44,465 nt of DNA from Myroides sp. 1354 (GTDB lineage: Bacteria; Bacteroidota; Bacteroidia; Flavobacteriales; Flavobacteriaceae). The notes below the pieces were generated by a model that ran no database searches, was not told where the DNA came from, and worked only from the letters and a program-made list of their open reading frames with translations. Positions within the stretch are counted from its first letter, which is position 1. Every line of letters starts with the position of its first letter. The stretch lies in NCBI RefSeq assembly GCF_030324495.1, contig NZ_JACAGN010000017.1:1-44465 (forward strand), given 5' to 3'. The translations under genes were made by a program, and so were the position numbers. Positions 17,112-26,605 of the stretch are shown piece by piece.

Positions 17112-18056
17112 ATGTCAACGATAGAAAGAACAAAGTGTTTAATTATTGGATCAGGACCGGCAGGATATACTGCTGCAATTTACGCGGCAAGAGCGAATAT
17201 GGCACCTGTTCTATACCAAGGATTACAACCAGGAGGACAATTAACAACAACAAATGATGTAGAAAACTTCCCTGGATATCCTGAAGGTGTAACAGGACCT
17301 GAAATGATGTTGCAATTAGAAGCTCAAGCTAAACGCTTTGGAACAGATGTACGAGATGGATGGGTAACAAAGGTTGATTTAAGTGGTACCGTAAAAAAAG
17401 TTTGGGTAAACGAAACAACAGAAGTACACGCTGATACTGTAATTATTTCGACTGGTGCAACAGCAAAATATTTAGGATTACCATCAGAACAACACTATCT
17501 AAATCTAGGGGGTGGAGTTTCTGCTTGTGCAGTTTGTGATGGATTTTTCTACAGAAATCAAGAGGTTGTCATTGTAGGGGCTGGAGATTCAGCTTGTGAA
17601 GAAGCTCATTACTTATCTAAACTTTGTAAGAAAGTAACCATGTTAGTGCGCAGTGAAAAATTTAGAGCTTCTAAAATTATGGAAGATCGCGTGCGCAACA
17701 CTGAAAATATTGAAATCTTGATGAATACGAGTACCGTTGAGGTACTTGGAGATGGAAATGTAGTAACGGGAATCAAAGTGAAAAACAATGAAACAGGTGT
17801 AGAAACAGATGTGCCTGCAACTGGATTCTTCGTGGCTATTGGACATAAACCCAATACAGATATTTTCAAAGGTCAATTGACCATGGATGAAACAGGATAT
17901 CTCATCACAACCGGAAAAACAAGTAAAACTAATATAGAAGGTGTTTTTGCTTGCGGTGATGTACAAGATAAAGATTATAGACAAGCAATTACTGCTGCAG
18001 GATCTGGATGTATTGCAGCATTAGACGCTGAGCGTTATTTAGCTTCTCAAGAATAA
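17112..18056 (+). CDS. trxB: Thioredoxin-disulfide reductase
   Basis: 314 residues, normal for the low-molecular-weight bacterial enzyme, which uses NADPH and FAD to reduce thioredoxin in the cytoplasm. FAD-binding GSGPAGYTAAIYAARA is at 13-28, GGQL..TNDVENFPG at 41-55, the redox pair CAVC at 139-142, an NADPH-binding GAGDSACEEA motif just after, and the C-terminal FAD motif GVFACGDVQD. A monocistronic gene: terminators lie before it (16896) and after it (18126). Confidence 0.97.
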   Translation: MSTIERTKCLIIGSGPAGYTAAIYAARANMAPVLYQGLQPGGQLTTTNDVENFPGYPEGVTGPEMMLQLEAQAKRFGTDVRDGWVTKVDLSGTVKKVWVNETTEVHADTVIISTGATAKYLGLPSEQHYLNLGGGVSACAVCDGFFYRNQEVVIVGAGDSACEEAHYLSKLCKKVTMLVRSEKFRASKIMEDRVRNTENIEILMNTSTVEVLGDGNVVTGIKVKNNETGVETDVPATGFFVAIGHKPNTDIFKGQLTMDETGYLITTGKTSKTNIEGVFACGDVQDKDYRQAITAAGSGCIAALDAERYLASQE

Positions 18057-18125
18057 CAATAAAGTCGAATAGAAAAAGAGCACTTTTTGATTCTTCGACT
18101 CAATAGGAAACTTACTTAATAAATT

Positions 18126-18159
18126 AGGGATAAGACAGTTGCGTTTTATCCCTTTTTTT
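18126..18159 (+). terminator. Rho-independent terminator after trxB
   Basis: agggataa (18126-18133) pairs with ttatccct (18146-18153) around a 12-nt loop, followed by a T run. Confidence 0.85.
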
Positions 18160-18216
18160 AGTTTATTATTTTTGTTCCTTTATTAGAATTTTATAGAGTC
18201 CATCCTAAGATATTTT

Positions 18217-18224
18217 TATCTTTG
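18217..18224 (+). promoter_or_regulatory. TAnnTTTG -7 box for the ABC ATPase gene
   Basis: TATCTTTG lies 17 nt before the ATG at 18242 and matches the Bacteroidota sigma-70 -7 consensus. The -33 element is not clear. Confidence 0.6.
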
Positions 18225-18241
18225 TACTTTAAAATTTCGAC

Positions 18242-19204
18242 ATGCTTTTATTAAAAAATATATCGTTTAGTTATACTGCCAATTATACCGTTATTGACGC
18301 CATTGATTTAGTGATTGAAAAAGGAAAACACGTAGCTCTACTTGGAGAAAGTGGATGTGGAAAAAGTACACTATTAAAACTAATATACGGTTTACACGAT
18401 TTAGATCAAGGGGAAATATTTTGGAAGGACAACCAAGTACTAGGACCTGCTTATAATCTAGTCCCAGGTATGGATAATATGCGTTATTTAGCCCAAGATT
18501 TTGACTTAATGCCCCATACTAGTGTGGCTGAAAATATTGGGAAGTATCTTTCAAATTTTAACTTGGAAAAAAAGAAAGCAAAAATAGCTGAATTGCTAGA
18601 ACTAATTGAAATGACAGCCTTTGCTGACGTCAAAGTTAAGCTCTTGAGTGGTGGACAACAACAACGCGTAGCAATTGCTAGAGCCTTAGCTGTCGCTCCA
18701 GAAGTATTGTTGCTAGACGAACCTTTTAGCCATATTGATTATGCTAGACGAAGTGTATTGCGCCGCAAAATTTTTGCCTATCTAAAAGAAAATAACATCA
18801 CTTGTATTGTCGCTACCCATGATAGTATGGATGTATTGAGCTTTGCAGATGAAACTATCGTACTCAAAGAAGGACGTGTTGTCGATTATGGCGATACACA
18901 AGATTTATATGAATATCCTTCGGATAAATATGTCGCTACACTATTCGGTGAAGTAAATGAATTGTATATCTCTGATTTTACCCCAGATACAAAAGAAGAT
19001 GAAGTCTTGCTTATCTATCCACATCAATTGATGATTTCCAAACAAAAAGGAATGCTAGATGTCGAAGTAGTACAATCGTATTTTAATGGAGATGGTTACC
19101 TCGTTTGTGCTAATTTTAAAAATAATAGAGCCATTTATTTTAACCACCCCGTAGACGTACAAGTAGGAACAAAGGTCAAATTAGCATTGAAGAAATACCA
19201 ATAG
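18242..19204 (+). CDS. ABC transporter ATP-binding protein without adjacent permease
   Basis: 320 residues. Walker A GESGCGKST (35-43), signature LSGGQ (135-139), Walker B LLLDE with catalytic E160, and switch His193 (ATHD) are all present. Residues after about 240 form a TOBE-like tail as in iron/spermidine/sulfate importer ATPases, so an uptake system is likely. No permease or binding-protein gene lies next to it, and the substrate cannot be told. Its neighbours are trxB (same strand) and a convergent DUF5686 gene. Confidence 0.9.
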   Translation: MLLLKNISFSYTANYTVIDAIDLVIEKGKHVALLGESGCGKSTLLKLIYGLHDLDQGEIFWKDNQVLGPAYNLVPGMDNMRYLAQDFDLMPHTSVAENIGKYLSNFNLEKKKAKIAELLELIEMTAFADVKVKLLSGGQQQRVAIARALAVAPEVLLLDEPFSHIDYARRSVLRRKIFAYLKENNITCIVATHDSMDVLSFADETIVLKEGRVVDYGDTQDLYEYPSDKYVATLFGEVNELYISDFTPDTKEDEVLLIYPHQLMISKQKGMLDVEVVQSYFNGDGYLVCANFKNNRAIYFNHPVDVQVGTKVKLALKKYQ

Positions 19205-19264
19205 GTTGCAGTTGGAAGAAGTACTCCCATTACATGCACAAATTCAACAAAAGCAATGTTGCGT

Positions 19265-21745
19265 TTATTTCTGAATTAGATCTAAAATTTTCACACCCAA
19301 TACAACCCCATGACTGGTTTTACGATTGGAGAAAGAAGTAATATAGTCAATCCGAAAAGGTCTAAATTTTTTAAAACCAAAGTTGTTTAAACCAACACTA
19401 AACTCTTTGTAGGTCGGTTGGTCTGGTGTTTGTAAAAGGTGAAAGCCAACAATCAACGAATATCTCGTTTTATTCAAAAGTGGTACTTTGTTGAGAATAT
19501 AACCACGGAAATCGTGTTCTAAATGGAATTCTACATAGGACTTATTTGTACTATATTGATAGTAAGGAAGTAAGTTAAATTGCTTGTTGTATATAGGCGT
19601 TGACCCAATAAAGGTCTGATTGCCATTAAAGTGCTTGTAATCAGTAAACGGAATCTTGTTTTGCTCAAAGAATTGACCAATAGAAATCCCTGTATACAAT
19701 TCTCCAATATTGCCAATATTATTTTGATATTTTGTTGCAAGGGAGCCAAACGTATAACTAAAATTTCGATCTGTTGTATTCAGAGCTTTCTCTAAGTGAA
19801 TTTCTAAAATGGGGTATTTAGACTGTTGTATATACTGTTTTTTATTGGGGTAACTGATAGTCTTTTGATCAAATACCACTTGTACATTAAGCTGAAATTT
19901 AGCAACGCCATTGGGTTTAAAAGTAGGACTTTCAAAGTCTGAAGGATCCAATGGATTATTGGAGGTGAAGTCTAAGGTAGGGACAAATGGAGGATTTTGA
20001 ATGTTGTTGTACAAATTATCTCGATACGCATATTCTAATCTTCCATCAAATTTAAAATTGGTCCATATATACTGACTGTAATTCAATGCAATAAACTTCT
20101 TTTGAAAATATTTGGCATAGTTTTTTCCAAACCACGCAGAAGCAAAGGAGTTGATTGGTTTTTTTATCGGATCATCTTGATTAAACTGTTCAATAGACTC
20201 ACCCGCCTCTAATCGGAGGGTAAGATAATCTTGCTGATTGAAAACATGGGATGCATAACCTGAAAAGCGAAACTTATTTTCACTAAAACCATAACTGACA
20301 TTGACCCCATAGGAAGTGGCCGCATTATTCTCCCGAAATTTTGTATAATCAATACCCGAAGTAATATTGAATCCCTGAACGGCGTTAAATGCAAAAGTAG
20401 AAAGCAATCCATGATAGCTATAGGTGCTGTTTTTATACGAGTTTACGTATTTATATCCTTTGATTAACTTAAAAATAGTGAAGTTGTTGGTGCGTTTATC
20501 AATAGAATCCAAGATGACTTTGGTGTTGTCCGTTAAGAAAATCGACTTTTGATCAAAGTAACGCTTTTCACTTTCTAACAAGTGAAATGGGCGTATAACA
20601 GCTAGTTTTTCTTCTTCATTAACGTTGTAATTTTTGGTAAAGGTCAAGTACTCATTCGTGTTATTTTCCATTTGATATGCAGGCTTTTCTGTATAATTAG
20701 AAAAACTACTTTCAAATTTGCCAATGAAGTCAAAAACAATGAATCGCCCATCAAAAACCAAGGTTTGTGCCGCTTTAACATGGGCATTTATGGTAGGATC
20801 ATACGTATAAGTTTGCTTGATCTGTAAATTATTGATATTTTTTGCATTGACGTTATTACCCTGCATTTTGGCGTAAAAAGACAAAACTTGCCAATTCTTA
20901 CTTGTAAATTCAATATAACCCTCCATAATCGGTTCTCTGTCGCGTTTAGGCGTGAAGTATACGCGATATATGGTATCATCACCAACTCGTTCTTCCATAA
21001 TAATATCAAAGATATAATAGGTAGTCGCATAAGGTAAAAGGGGAGAAACAACATTGATTTGCTTGGAAACCTCCGCACTAAAAATGTTGAAATCATTATC
21101 GGTTCCCGTTAAAAATAAAAGATCCTTGGCATTTCCTCTCTCTTGAAGTACGTGAACCGTTTCTTTACTAATTGCTTTATTGCGGTAATCTAAATCCGAA
21201 CTAATTTCACTGAGATAAATAAAACTACCCGATTCTTCACTATTGATATCCAAGGCAGGATCTAAATCCTTGCGCTTTTGACCTAAATAAGATGCTCGTT
21301 GCGTATTGAGTTGTAAATCTCCCTTGGCATAATAAGCAACTTGGTAGTTATTGGTTCGCTGTTTAAAATGCTCATAAACCAAAGACAGTAAATAAGAGGC
21401 ATATAAATCCTGTTGATCTGTATATAGAATATGGCGTTTATCTAAAGGAGTTAACGTTATAGATAAGGAGTCTACAGGAGATTTGTATTTAATTCGTTCG
21501 TTTTCATAACCCTCCCTTTGAATGAAAATGGGAAGCTTAGAATCCCAGTTTAAAGTAAAATTACCCATTTCATCCGTACGGGTATGTTGAACCGTTCCTG
21601 GTATAAAAACCAAACAATGTGCAACGGGCAGTTGTTTGTCGTTGATTATTCTTCCAGTAATCGGTTGTCCATAGCACCAATTGCCCAATAGTAAAACTAA
21701 AAGGACAGCAAGAGATAAAGTAAGTGAGGGTGCGTTTTTATACAT
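19265..21745 (-). CDS. DUF5686 outer-membrane protein with carboxypeptidase-regulatory-like domain
   Basis: 826 residues with signal peptide (1-27, ending NWCYGQ), a carboxypeptidase-regulatory-like beta-sandwich (about 28-110; ITGRIINDKQLPVAHC), then a long DUF5686 region rich in alternating beta strands consistent with an outer-membrane barrel. The closing residues GVVLGVKILDLIQK suggest a barrel end. The function of DUF5686 is unknown; many Bacteroidota carry several. Its ATG overlaps the aroQ stop codon by one base (TAATG), so translation is coupled to aroQ. Confidence 0.87.
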   Translation of the reverse strand: MYKNAPSLTLSLAVLLVLLLGNWCYGQPITGRIINDKQLPVAHCLVFIPGTVQHTRTDEMGNFTLNWDSKLPIFIQREGYENERIKYKSPVDSLSITLTPLDKRHILYTDQQDLYASYLLSLVYEHFKQRTNNYQVAYYAKGDLQLNTQRASYLGQKRKDLDPALDINSEESGSFIYLSEISSDLDYRNKAISKETVHVLQERGNAKDLLFLTGTDNDFNIFSAEVSKQINVVSPLLPYATTYYIFDIIMEERVGDDTIYRVYFTPKRDREPIMEGYIEFTSKNWQVLSFYAKMQGNNVNAKNINNLQIKQTYTYDPTINAHVKAAQTLVFDGRFIVFDFIGKFESSFSNYTEKPAYQMENNTNEYLTFTKNYNVNEEEKLAVIRPFHLLESEKRYFDQKSIFLTDNTKVILDSIDKRTNNFTIFKLIKGYKYVNSYKNSTYSYHGLLSTFAFNAVQGFNITSGIDYTKFRENNAATSYGVNVSYGFSENKFRFSGYASHVFNQQDYLTLRLEAGESIEQFNQDDPIKKPINSFASAWFGKNYAKYFQKKFIALNYSQYIWTNFKFDGRLEYAYRDNLYNNIQNPPFVPTLDFTSNNPLDPSDFESPTFKPNGVAKFQLNVQVVFDQKTISYPNKKQYIQQSKYPILEIHLEKALNTTDRNFSYTFGSLATKYQNNIGNIGELYTGISIGQFFEQNKIPFTDYKHFNGNQTFIGSTPIYNKQFNLLPYYQYSTNKSYVEFHLEHDFRGYILNKVPLLNKTRYSLIVGFHLLQTPDQPTYKEFSVGLNNFGFKKFRPFRIDYITSFSNRKTSHGVVLGVKILDLIQK

Positions 21746-22161
21746 TAATTCTCAAAAGCATGAAGCGCTAGCGCATAACTCTTTAAACCAAATCCCAAGA
21801 TAACACCCTGGCAATGAGCTGCTAATTTAGATGTTTTGCGGAAATCTTCGCGCGCATGTGTATTGGAAATATGTACTTCAATAACAGGGGTTTGAATAGC
21901 GGCAATAGCATCACCTAAAGCAATTGAGGTATGAGTATAAGCTCCCGCATTGAAAATAATACCTGAATAGCTGAAACCAACTTCGTGTAATTTGTCAATC
22001 AAAACCCCCTCTGTATTTGATTGAAAATATTCCAGTTCAATAGTCGGAAACTCAAGCTGTAATTGCTCAAAATAAGCTTCAAAACTCGTGTTTCCATAAA
22101 TAGTAGGCTCTCTTTTACCTAATAAATTAAGATTGGGGCCGTTGAGTATTAGAATTTTCAT
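21745..22161 (-). CDS. aroQ: Type II 3-dehydroquinate dehydratase
   Basis: 138 residues, typical of the small dodecameric type II enzyme that makes 3-dehydroshikimate in the shikimate pathway. The motif NGPNLNLLGKREPTIYG (7-23) carries the active-site loop Arg17 and catalytic Tyr22; FNAGAYTHTS (70-79) and EVHISN with His97 complete the site. It is the first gene of an operon with the DUF5686 gene. Confidence 0.97.
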   Translation of the reverse strand: MKILILNGPNLNLLGKREPTIYGNTSFEAYFEQLQLEFPTIELEYFQSNTEGVLIDKLHEVGFSYSGIIFNAGAYTHTSIALGDAIAAIQTPVIEVHISNTHAREDFRKTSKLAAHCQGVILGFGLKSYALALHAFEN

Positions 22162-22187
22162 GCTTTCAATTTAGTGGAACAGTAGAA

Positions 22188-22221
22188 CAAAGATATTTAA
22201 TATTCGGGTTGATTAAACAAA
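22188..22221 (-). promoter_or_regulatory. Promoter of the aroQ-DUF5686 operon
   Basis: On the minus strand TATCTTTG (22195-22188) lies 26 nt before the aroQ start, with TTTG (22221-22218) 22 nt further upstream, close to the Bacteroidota consensus spacing. Confidence 0.65.
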
Positions 22222-22483
22222 GCGGATGTAATATTTCCCCTCATACAATAATTAGTTTCCATTCATTTTCAGCCTTTTAGTTTTAATAGCATAAATAAAA
22301 TACATTATTCCTTGGAATTAACTAAATATTAACTATTCGTAATACTATAATAACTAATTGATTTACAATGTCATGTTAAAATTTTAAATTTACAATGTTT
22401 CTTTAATGTTATATTTTTATTAAATAAACGCCTTGTTGGGTGAAGATGCCCTAATTTCGTACTTAGTTAATAGAAAAAAATTA

Positions 22484-23122
22484 ATGAATATGAAAAAATT
22501 AGTACTATCGTTAGCAGCTGTTGCTGCGTTTGGATTTACAGCTAACGCTCAAGAAAAAGAAAAACCAACATTTGGATTCCAAGAAGGAAACATCATGATT
22601 GAAGGAAGTTTTCAAATTTCTGACAAAGTGAATAAAGATTCTGACTCAGGAAACAAAGACAAAATCACTACGTATAAATTCAACCCGAAAGTAGGATACT
22701 TCTTATCTGATAAGGTTGCTGTTGGAGCGTCTTTAGCTTTTGGTAAAGGAGAGCAAGAAGTTTTCGGTGATAGAGTAGCTACAAATTTATACGCTGGAGT
22801 ATACGCACGTTACTACTTCTTAGAATTAGGTAACCGTTTCAAAACTTTCGCTGAAGTTGGTGTTGGATACGATCAAAAAGAAATATCTGCAGCTAAAAAC
22901 AAAATGACAGGTATTCAAGCAGGTATTGATTTAGGGTTTAACTATTTCTTGACTGAAAAATTAGCAGTTGCTTTCACATTAGGTAATGTATTTTCTTATG
23001 GAAACCACGATCACAAAATTGATGGTAACAAACAAGGAACTATTTCTGAAACAGAAGCAAACTTAAACGTTTTCAATAACTTCTTTGACAACGCTACATT
23101 CGGATTAGTGTACAAATTCTAA
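22484..23122 (+). CDS. Small outer-membrane beta-barrel protein
   Basis: 212 residues from the ATG at 22484 (or 210 from 22490). The upstream in-frame GTG/TTG extension to 22433 is rejected because it precedes the signal peptide (KKLVLSLAAVAAFGFTANAQ). The mature protein alternates polar and hydrophobic residues with glycine/aromatic strand ends (FNPKVGYFLSDKVAVGASLAFG, ending NNFFDNATFGLVYKF), fitting the outer-membrane beta-barrel domain family. The terminal aromatic residue fits barrel insertion. The function is unknown. A terminator follows at 23154. Confidence 0.88.
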   Translation: MNMKKLVLSLAAVAAFGFTANAQEKEKPTFGFQEGNIMIEGSFQISDKVNKDSDSGNKDKITTYKFNPKVGYFLSDKVAVGASLAFGKGEQEVFGDRVATNLYAGVYARYYFLELGNRFKTFAEVGVGYDQKEISAAKNKMTGIQAGIDLGFNYFLTEKLAVAFTLGNVFSYGNHDHKIDGNKQGTISETEANLNVFNNFFDNATFGLVYKF

Positions 23123-23153
23123 TCACAATACGGTAAATAATAGATTACAGAAA

Positions 23154-23182
23154 AGAGCTTCAAAACTGAAGCTCTTTTTTTT
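23154..23182 (+). terminator. Rho-independent terminator after the beta-barrel gene
   Basis: agagcttca (23154-23162) pairs with tgaagctct (23167-23175), loop aaac, followed by a T run. Confidence 0.93.
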
Positions 23183-23189
23183 ATCTTTG
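23182..23189 (+). promoter_or_regulatory. TAnnTTTG -7 box for xerD
   Basis: TATCTTTG at 23182-23189, directly after the preceding terminator's T run and 22 nt before the xerD ATG. No -33 TTG was identified. Confidence 0.55.
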
Positions 23190-23211
23190 AAGGGAAACGA
23201 ATCCAGAGAAA

Positions 23212-24129
23212 ATGAGTACTAAAAATTGGCAGCTTACTTTGCAATCCTATATCCATTATTTGAAATTAGAACGTGGGCTAGCAGAGAATTCCATTGAAAG
23301 CTATGAGTTGGATTTGATGAAGTTCGTTCAGTTTTTGAGTCATAATGAGATAACAGTAACTCCTCAAAATGTTACGCCAGAACACATCAATGAGTTTGTT
23401 TATCAAATTTCTACTTTATTAGCGCCAACTTCACAAGCGCGTATTATTTCGGGTTTAAAGAGTTTTTTTACTTTTTTAATTGTCGACGGGCAAATTGAAA
23501 AAGCACCTACGGATTTGTTGGAAATTCCCAAACTAGGACGCAAACTCCCTGAGGTATTAGCCATGGAAGAGATCGATGCTATGATTGAAACCTTGGATCT
23601 TTCGACTAACGAAGGGTATCGAAATAAGGTGATGTTAGAGCTGTTGTACAGCTGTGGATTACGTGTAAGTGAATTAGTTAATTTGCGTTTGAGCGATCTC
23701 TTTTTTGAGGAAGGCTTTATTCGTGTAATAGGGAAGGGAAGCAAACATCGATTTGTGCCCATTGATCCTGATACGATGCAATTGATTATGATGTACAAAC
23801 AGACCATTCGCAATCATATGCAGGTGAAGAAAGAGGATACAGATATTGTATTTCTAAATCGAAGAGGAGGACGCTTAACTCGAGCAATGATTTTTACCAT
23901 TGTCAAACGAGCCGCTCAGGATGCTAGCATTCAGAAGAATATTAGCCCTCATAGTTTTAGACATTCTTTTGCAACCTATTTATTGGAGAATGGAGCTGAT
24001 ATTCGCATGATTCAATTGATGCTGGGACATGAGTCCATTTTAACTACAGAAATCTATACCCATATCAGTAGAGAGAAATTAAAAGGTGTGATGGATCAAT
24101 ACCACCCAAGAAGTATAAAGAAGGTATAA
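23212..24129 (+). CDS. xerD: Site-specific tyrosine recombinase XerD
   Basis: 305 residues. XerD resolves chromosome dimers at dif sites together with XerC or alone. The N-terminal SAM-like core-binding domain covers about 1-90. The catalytic set is complete: R151 (CGLRVSEL), K175 (GKGSKHR), H247 and R250 (HSFRHSF), H273 (LGHES) and nucleophile Y282 (TEIYTHIS). A simple core location next to rny, with no phage or island genes, supports housekeeping XerD rather than an integrase. Confidence 0.94.
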   Translation: MSTKNWQLTLQSYIHYLKLERGLAENSIESYELDLMKFVQFLSHNEITVTPQNVTPEHINEFVYQISTLLAPTSQARIISGLKSFFTFLIVDGQIEKAPTDLLEIPKLGRKLPEVLAMEEIDAMIETLDLSTNEGYRNKVMLELLYSCGLRVSELVNLRLSDLFFEEGFIRVIGKGSKHRFVPIDPDTMQLIMMYKQTIRNHMQVKKEDTDIVFLNRRGGRLTRAMIFTIVKRAAQDASIQKNISPHSFRHSFATYLLENGADIRMIQLMLGHESILTTEIYTHISREKLKGVMDQYHPRSIKKV

Positions 24130-24163
24130 AAAAAGCGTTATAGTTCACTATAACGCTTTTTTT
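24128..24163. terminator. Bidirectional terminator between xerD and rny
   Basis: agcgttatag (24134-24143) pairs with ctataacgct (24148-24157), with an A run before and a T run after, so it can stop both convergent transcripts. Confidence 0.93.
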
Positions 24164-24183
24164 GTATTGTTGTTTCCAGTGTA

Positions 24184-25746
24184 CTATTTTGCGATATTAA
24201 TCGCTCTAGTTTCTCTGATTACTGTAATTTTTACTTGACCTGGATAAGTCATCTCCGTTTGAATTTTTTGTGAAATATCAAAAGATAACGTAGCTGCCAT
24301 TTCATCTGATACCTTTTCACTCTCTACAATAACACGTAGTTCTCTACCAGCTTGAATTGCATACGAGTTTTTTACTCCACCAAATTCATTCGCAATACCT
24401 TCTAAGTCTTTTAAACGCTGAATGTAAGAATCTAATACTTGTCTTCTTGCTCCAGGTCTCGCTCCAGAAATAGCATCACAAACTTGAATAATTGGTGCAA
24501 TTAAAGTCGTCATTTCAATTTCGTCGTGGTGAGCTCCAATAGCGTTGCAAACTTCTGGTTTCTCCCCAAATTTCTCTGCCCATTGCATACCTAAAATTGC
24601 GTGTGGCAATTCGCTTTCTGTTTCAGGGACCTTACCAATATCGTGAAGTAATCCTGCGCGTTTTGCTAATTTTACGTTTAACCCTAATTCTGCAGCCATT
24701 AAACCACATAATTTAGCAACTTCACGCGAGTGTTGTAATAAGTTTTGACCGTAAGACGATCTGTATTTCATACGTCCAACGATTTTAATCAATTCTGGGT
24801 GTAACCCGTGAATTCCTAAATCGATAACGGTTCTCTTTCCAATTTCAATGATTTCTTCCTCAATTTGCTTCGTTGTTTTAGCAACAACCTCTTCAATTCT
24901 AGCAGGGTGAATACGTCCGTCTGTTACTAAACGGTGTAGAGATAATCTCGCAATTTCACGTCTTACCGGATCAAAACAAGAAAGAATAATAGCCTCGGGT
25001 GTATCATCTACAATAATTTCAACACCTGTAGCGGCTTCAATCGCTCTAATGTTTCGCCCTTCACGACCAATGATTCTACCTTTTACGTCATCTGACTCAA
25101 TGTTGAATACGGATACACAGTTTTCTACTGCTTCTTCCGTTCCTACACGTTGAATCGTGTTGATGATAATCTTTTTCGCCTCTTGTTGAGCTGTTAATTT
25201 TGCCTCTTCAATCGTATCTTGAATGTACGACATCGCATCCGCTTTCGCTTCTGTTTTTAAGCTTTCAATGATTTGATTCTTCGCCTCTTCAGCAGTTAAA
25301 CCAGAGATGATTTCTAATTGCTCTACCTGTGTACGGTGTAAGCGTTCAACCTCTTCTTGTTTTTTCTCTATATGTTCAAGTTTAACATCGTAATCCTTGA
25401 TGATTTTTTCACTCTCTTCAGCCGCCTTCTTCGCTTTAGATAACTCATTAGAAATCTGAGATTCCTTATCTCTTGTGCGCTTTTCAGCCTCAGCCATCTT
25501 CTTGTCACGTGCTAAAATAACTTGCTCATGCTCCGATTTTAGCTCAATAAATTTCTCTTTTGCTTGAAGAATTTTTTCTTTTTTAATCGATTCTCCTTCA
25601 GTTTTTGCGTCGCGTATAATTGTTTTAGCTTCATTATTAGCGTTTTGTAAAACAGATGAAGCATGGTTTTTTTCTAGGTATTTTGCGATAGCAAAACCTA
25701 TGCTTGCACCTACCAAAACTCCTCCAACAATAAATAGTATATCCAT
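24184..25746 (-). CDS. rny: Ribonuclease Y
   Basis: 520 residues from the ATG at 25746; a longer frame from 25779 would run through the 6S terminator region and is rejected. A membrane anchor lies at 2-22, a long coiled coil at about 30-175, a KH domain with GREG loop (227-230), and an HD domain with the metal-binding His-Asp pair at 368-369 (GLLHDIGK). RNase Y is a membrane-bound endoribonuclease starting mRNA decay. It lies downstream of zapA and the 6S-like RNA. Confidence 0.96.
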   Translation of the reverse strand: MDILFIVGGVLVGASIGFAIAKYLEKNHASSVLQNANNEAKTIIRDAKTEGESIKKEKILQAKEKFIELKSEHEQVILARDKKMAEAEKRTRDKESQISNELSKAKKAAEESEKIIKDYDVKLEHIEKKQEEVERLHRTQVEQLEIISGLTAEEAKNQIIESLKTEAKADAMSYIQDTIEEAKLTAQQEAKKIIINTIQRVGTEEAVENCVSVFNIESDDVKGRIIGREGRNIRAIEAATGVEIIVDDTPEAIILSCFDPVRREIARLSLHRLVTDGRIHPARIEEVVAKTTKQIEEEIIEIGKRTVIDLGIHGLHPELIKIVGRMKYRSSYGQNLLQHSREVAKLCGLMAAELGLNVKLAKRAGLLHDIGKVPETESELPHAILGMQWAEKFGEKPEVCNAIGAHHDEIEMTTLIAPIIQVCDAISGARPGARRQVLDSYIQRLKDLEGIANEFGGVKNSYAIQAGRELRVIVESEKVSDEMAATLSFDISQKIQTEMTYPGQVKITVIRETRAINIAK

Positions 25747-25765
25747 ATGTGTTTTATAATTATAT

Positions 25766-25940
25766 AAAAAAAAGCCCACATCAGTAGAGTTGCATAAACT
25801 CTGATTTAAACAAGTTTTGGGTTAGCTTGCTGTTCAAGGATCTGCATAAATGCAGCATGCTTTAGTAGCAATGATTCACCCATTTTAATTTGTTAGTGTT
25901 GAGTTTATCAAAACGGTTTACTAATGTGAGCAGTATCTTT
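25766..25940 (-). ncRNA. ssrS: 6S RNA (flavobacterial type)
   Basis: On the minus strand this stretch folds into a long interrupted rod. The closing helix joins 25931-25920 with 25785-25774 (12 pairs, two of them G-U), followed by a U run that gives a terminator. An inner helix of 8 bp pairs 25908-25901 with 25801-25794, then come shorter helices, agcaa/ttgct, and an apical ctgca/tgcag hairpin (25842-25855). Large internal loops separate the helices, as in 6S RNA, which mimics an open promoter and binds sigma-70 RNA polymerase. Its place next to zapA recalls the zapA-ssrS order of enterobacteria. The ends are estimates. An rny leader attenuator is the alternative. Confidence 0.75.
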
Positions 25941-25968
25941 TTTAGTTTTTCCTTTAAATAAGAACGTT

Positions 25969-26268
25969 TTATTTCGAAAGGATACGATCCAAAGCTTCAT
26001 CTAATCGAACTAATCGATCAACAGCCTTGTTGTAATTCTCTGATTTGTCAATTGTCTTCTGTTCTGTCTGTGAGGCCAATTGTAAAGCACACATCGCCAA
26101 AACATCTTGCTTATCTCGTACCGCATAGCTCTCCTCAAACTGAGTAATCATGATATCTATCTTCTTTGATGCTGAACGCAATGCCTCTTCTTGTGCGTAT
26201 GTAACCGTTAATGGATATACACGATCAGCTATCGATATCTTGATTTTTAATTGTTCATTTTGACTCAT
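25969..26268 (-). CDS. zapA: Cell division protein ZapA
   Basis: 99 residues, the usual size. N-terminal KIKISIADRVYPLTV strand pattern, then YAQEEALRSASKKIDIMI and a C-terminal coiled coil (QLASQTEQKTIDKSENYN...). ZapA binds FtsZ and bundles its filaments at the septum. It follows the coiled-coil gene by 8 nt; the 6S-like RNA lies next. Confidence 0.92.
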   Translation of the reverse strand: MSQNEQLKIKISIADRVYPLTVTYAQEEALRSASKKIDIMITQFEESYAVRDKQDVLAMCALQLASQTEQKTIDKSENYNKAVDRLVRLDEALDRILSK

Positions 26269-26276
26269 AGCTAGCT

Positions 26277-26567
26277 TTATTTACTGAGTTGAGCGATGCA
26301 ATTGTCTATCTCTCTTATCAATGAATTTATCTTGAGTTTCGTATCTTTTCTTCCTTCGTCACTGCCCAATAGTGAATTAGCTAATTGGAGCGATTCATAT
26401 TTTTTATAAATATCGTCTAATTGATGCTCATTTTGCTGAATTTCTTGCTGTGCTTCGATTAAATGTTGTTTCAGCTTGTTGTTCTCCGCTTCCAATTGAT
26501 CTAATCGCTGTACAAGTTTTGCAAACTTTACTTCCAATGCATTAATTATGTCCGTTAGTTCACTCAT
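26277..26567 (-). CDS. Small coiled-coil protein, possible division partner of ZapA
   Basis: 96 residues, nearly all predictable as coiled coil (heptad pattern in LVQRLDQLEAENNKLKQHL and IYKKYESLQLANSLL), with no signal or membrane segment. It lies 8 nt ahead of zapA in the same transcript. The size, coiled coil and place suggest a ZapB-like role, but the sequence does not prove homology. Confidence 0.75.
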   Translation of the reverse strand: MSELTDIINALEVKFAKLVQRLDQLEAENNKLKQHLIEAQQEIQQNEHQLDDIYKKYESLQLANSLLGSDEGRKDTKLKINSLIREIDNCIAQLSK

Positions 26568-26597
26568 GTCACAAAATAAATATTCACTATTCTTTTA

Positions 26598-26605
26598 CAA
26601 AGTTA
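26598..26605 (-). promoter_or_regulatory. TAnnTTTG -7 box for the coiled-coil/zapA operon
   Basis: Minus-strand TAACTTTG about 31 nt upstream of the operon's first ATG. No good -33 TTG is seen. Confidence 0.5.

Noticed and set aside
17609..17984. Antisense ORFs within trxB
   Set aside because: Shadows of a clearly conserved gene.
23212..24129. Integrase of a mobile element
   Set aside because: The sequence fits housekeeping XerD, in a core-gene setting, without attachment-site repeats.
25747..25779. Longer rny start at 25779
   Set aside because: It would begin at or before the 6S-like terminator T run and adds residues before the membrane anchor.
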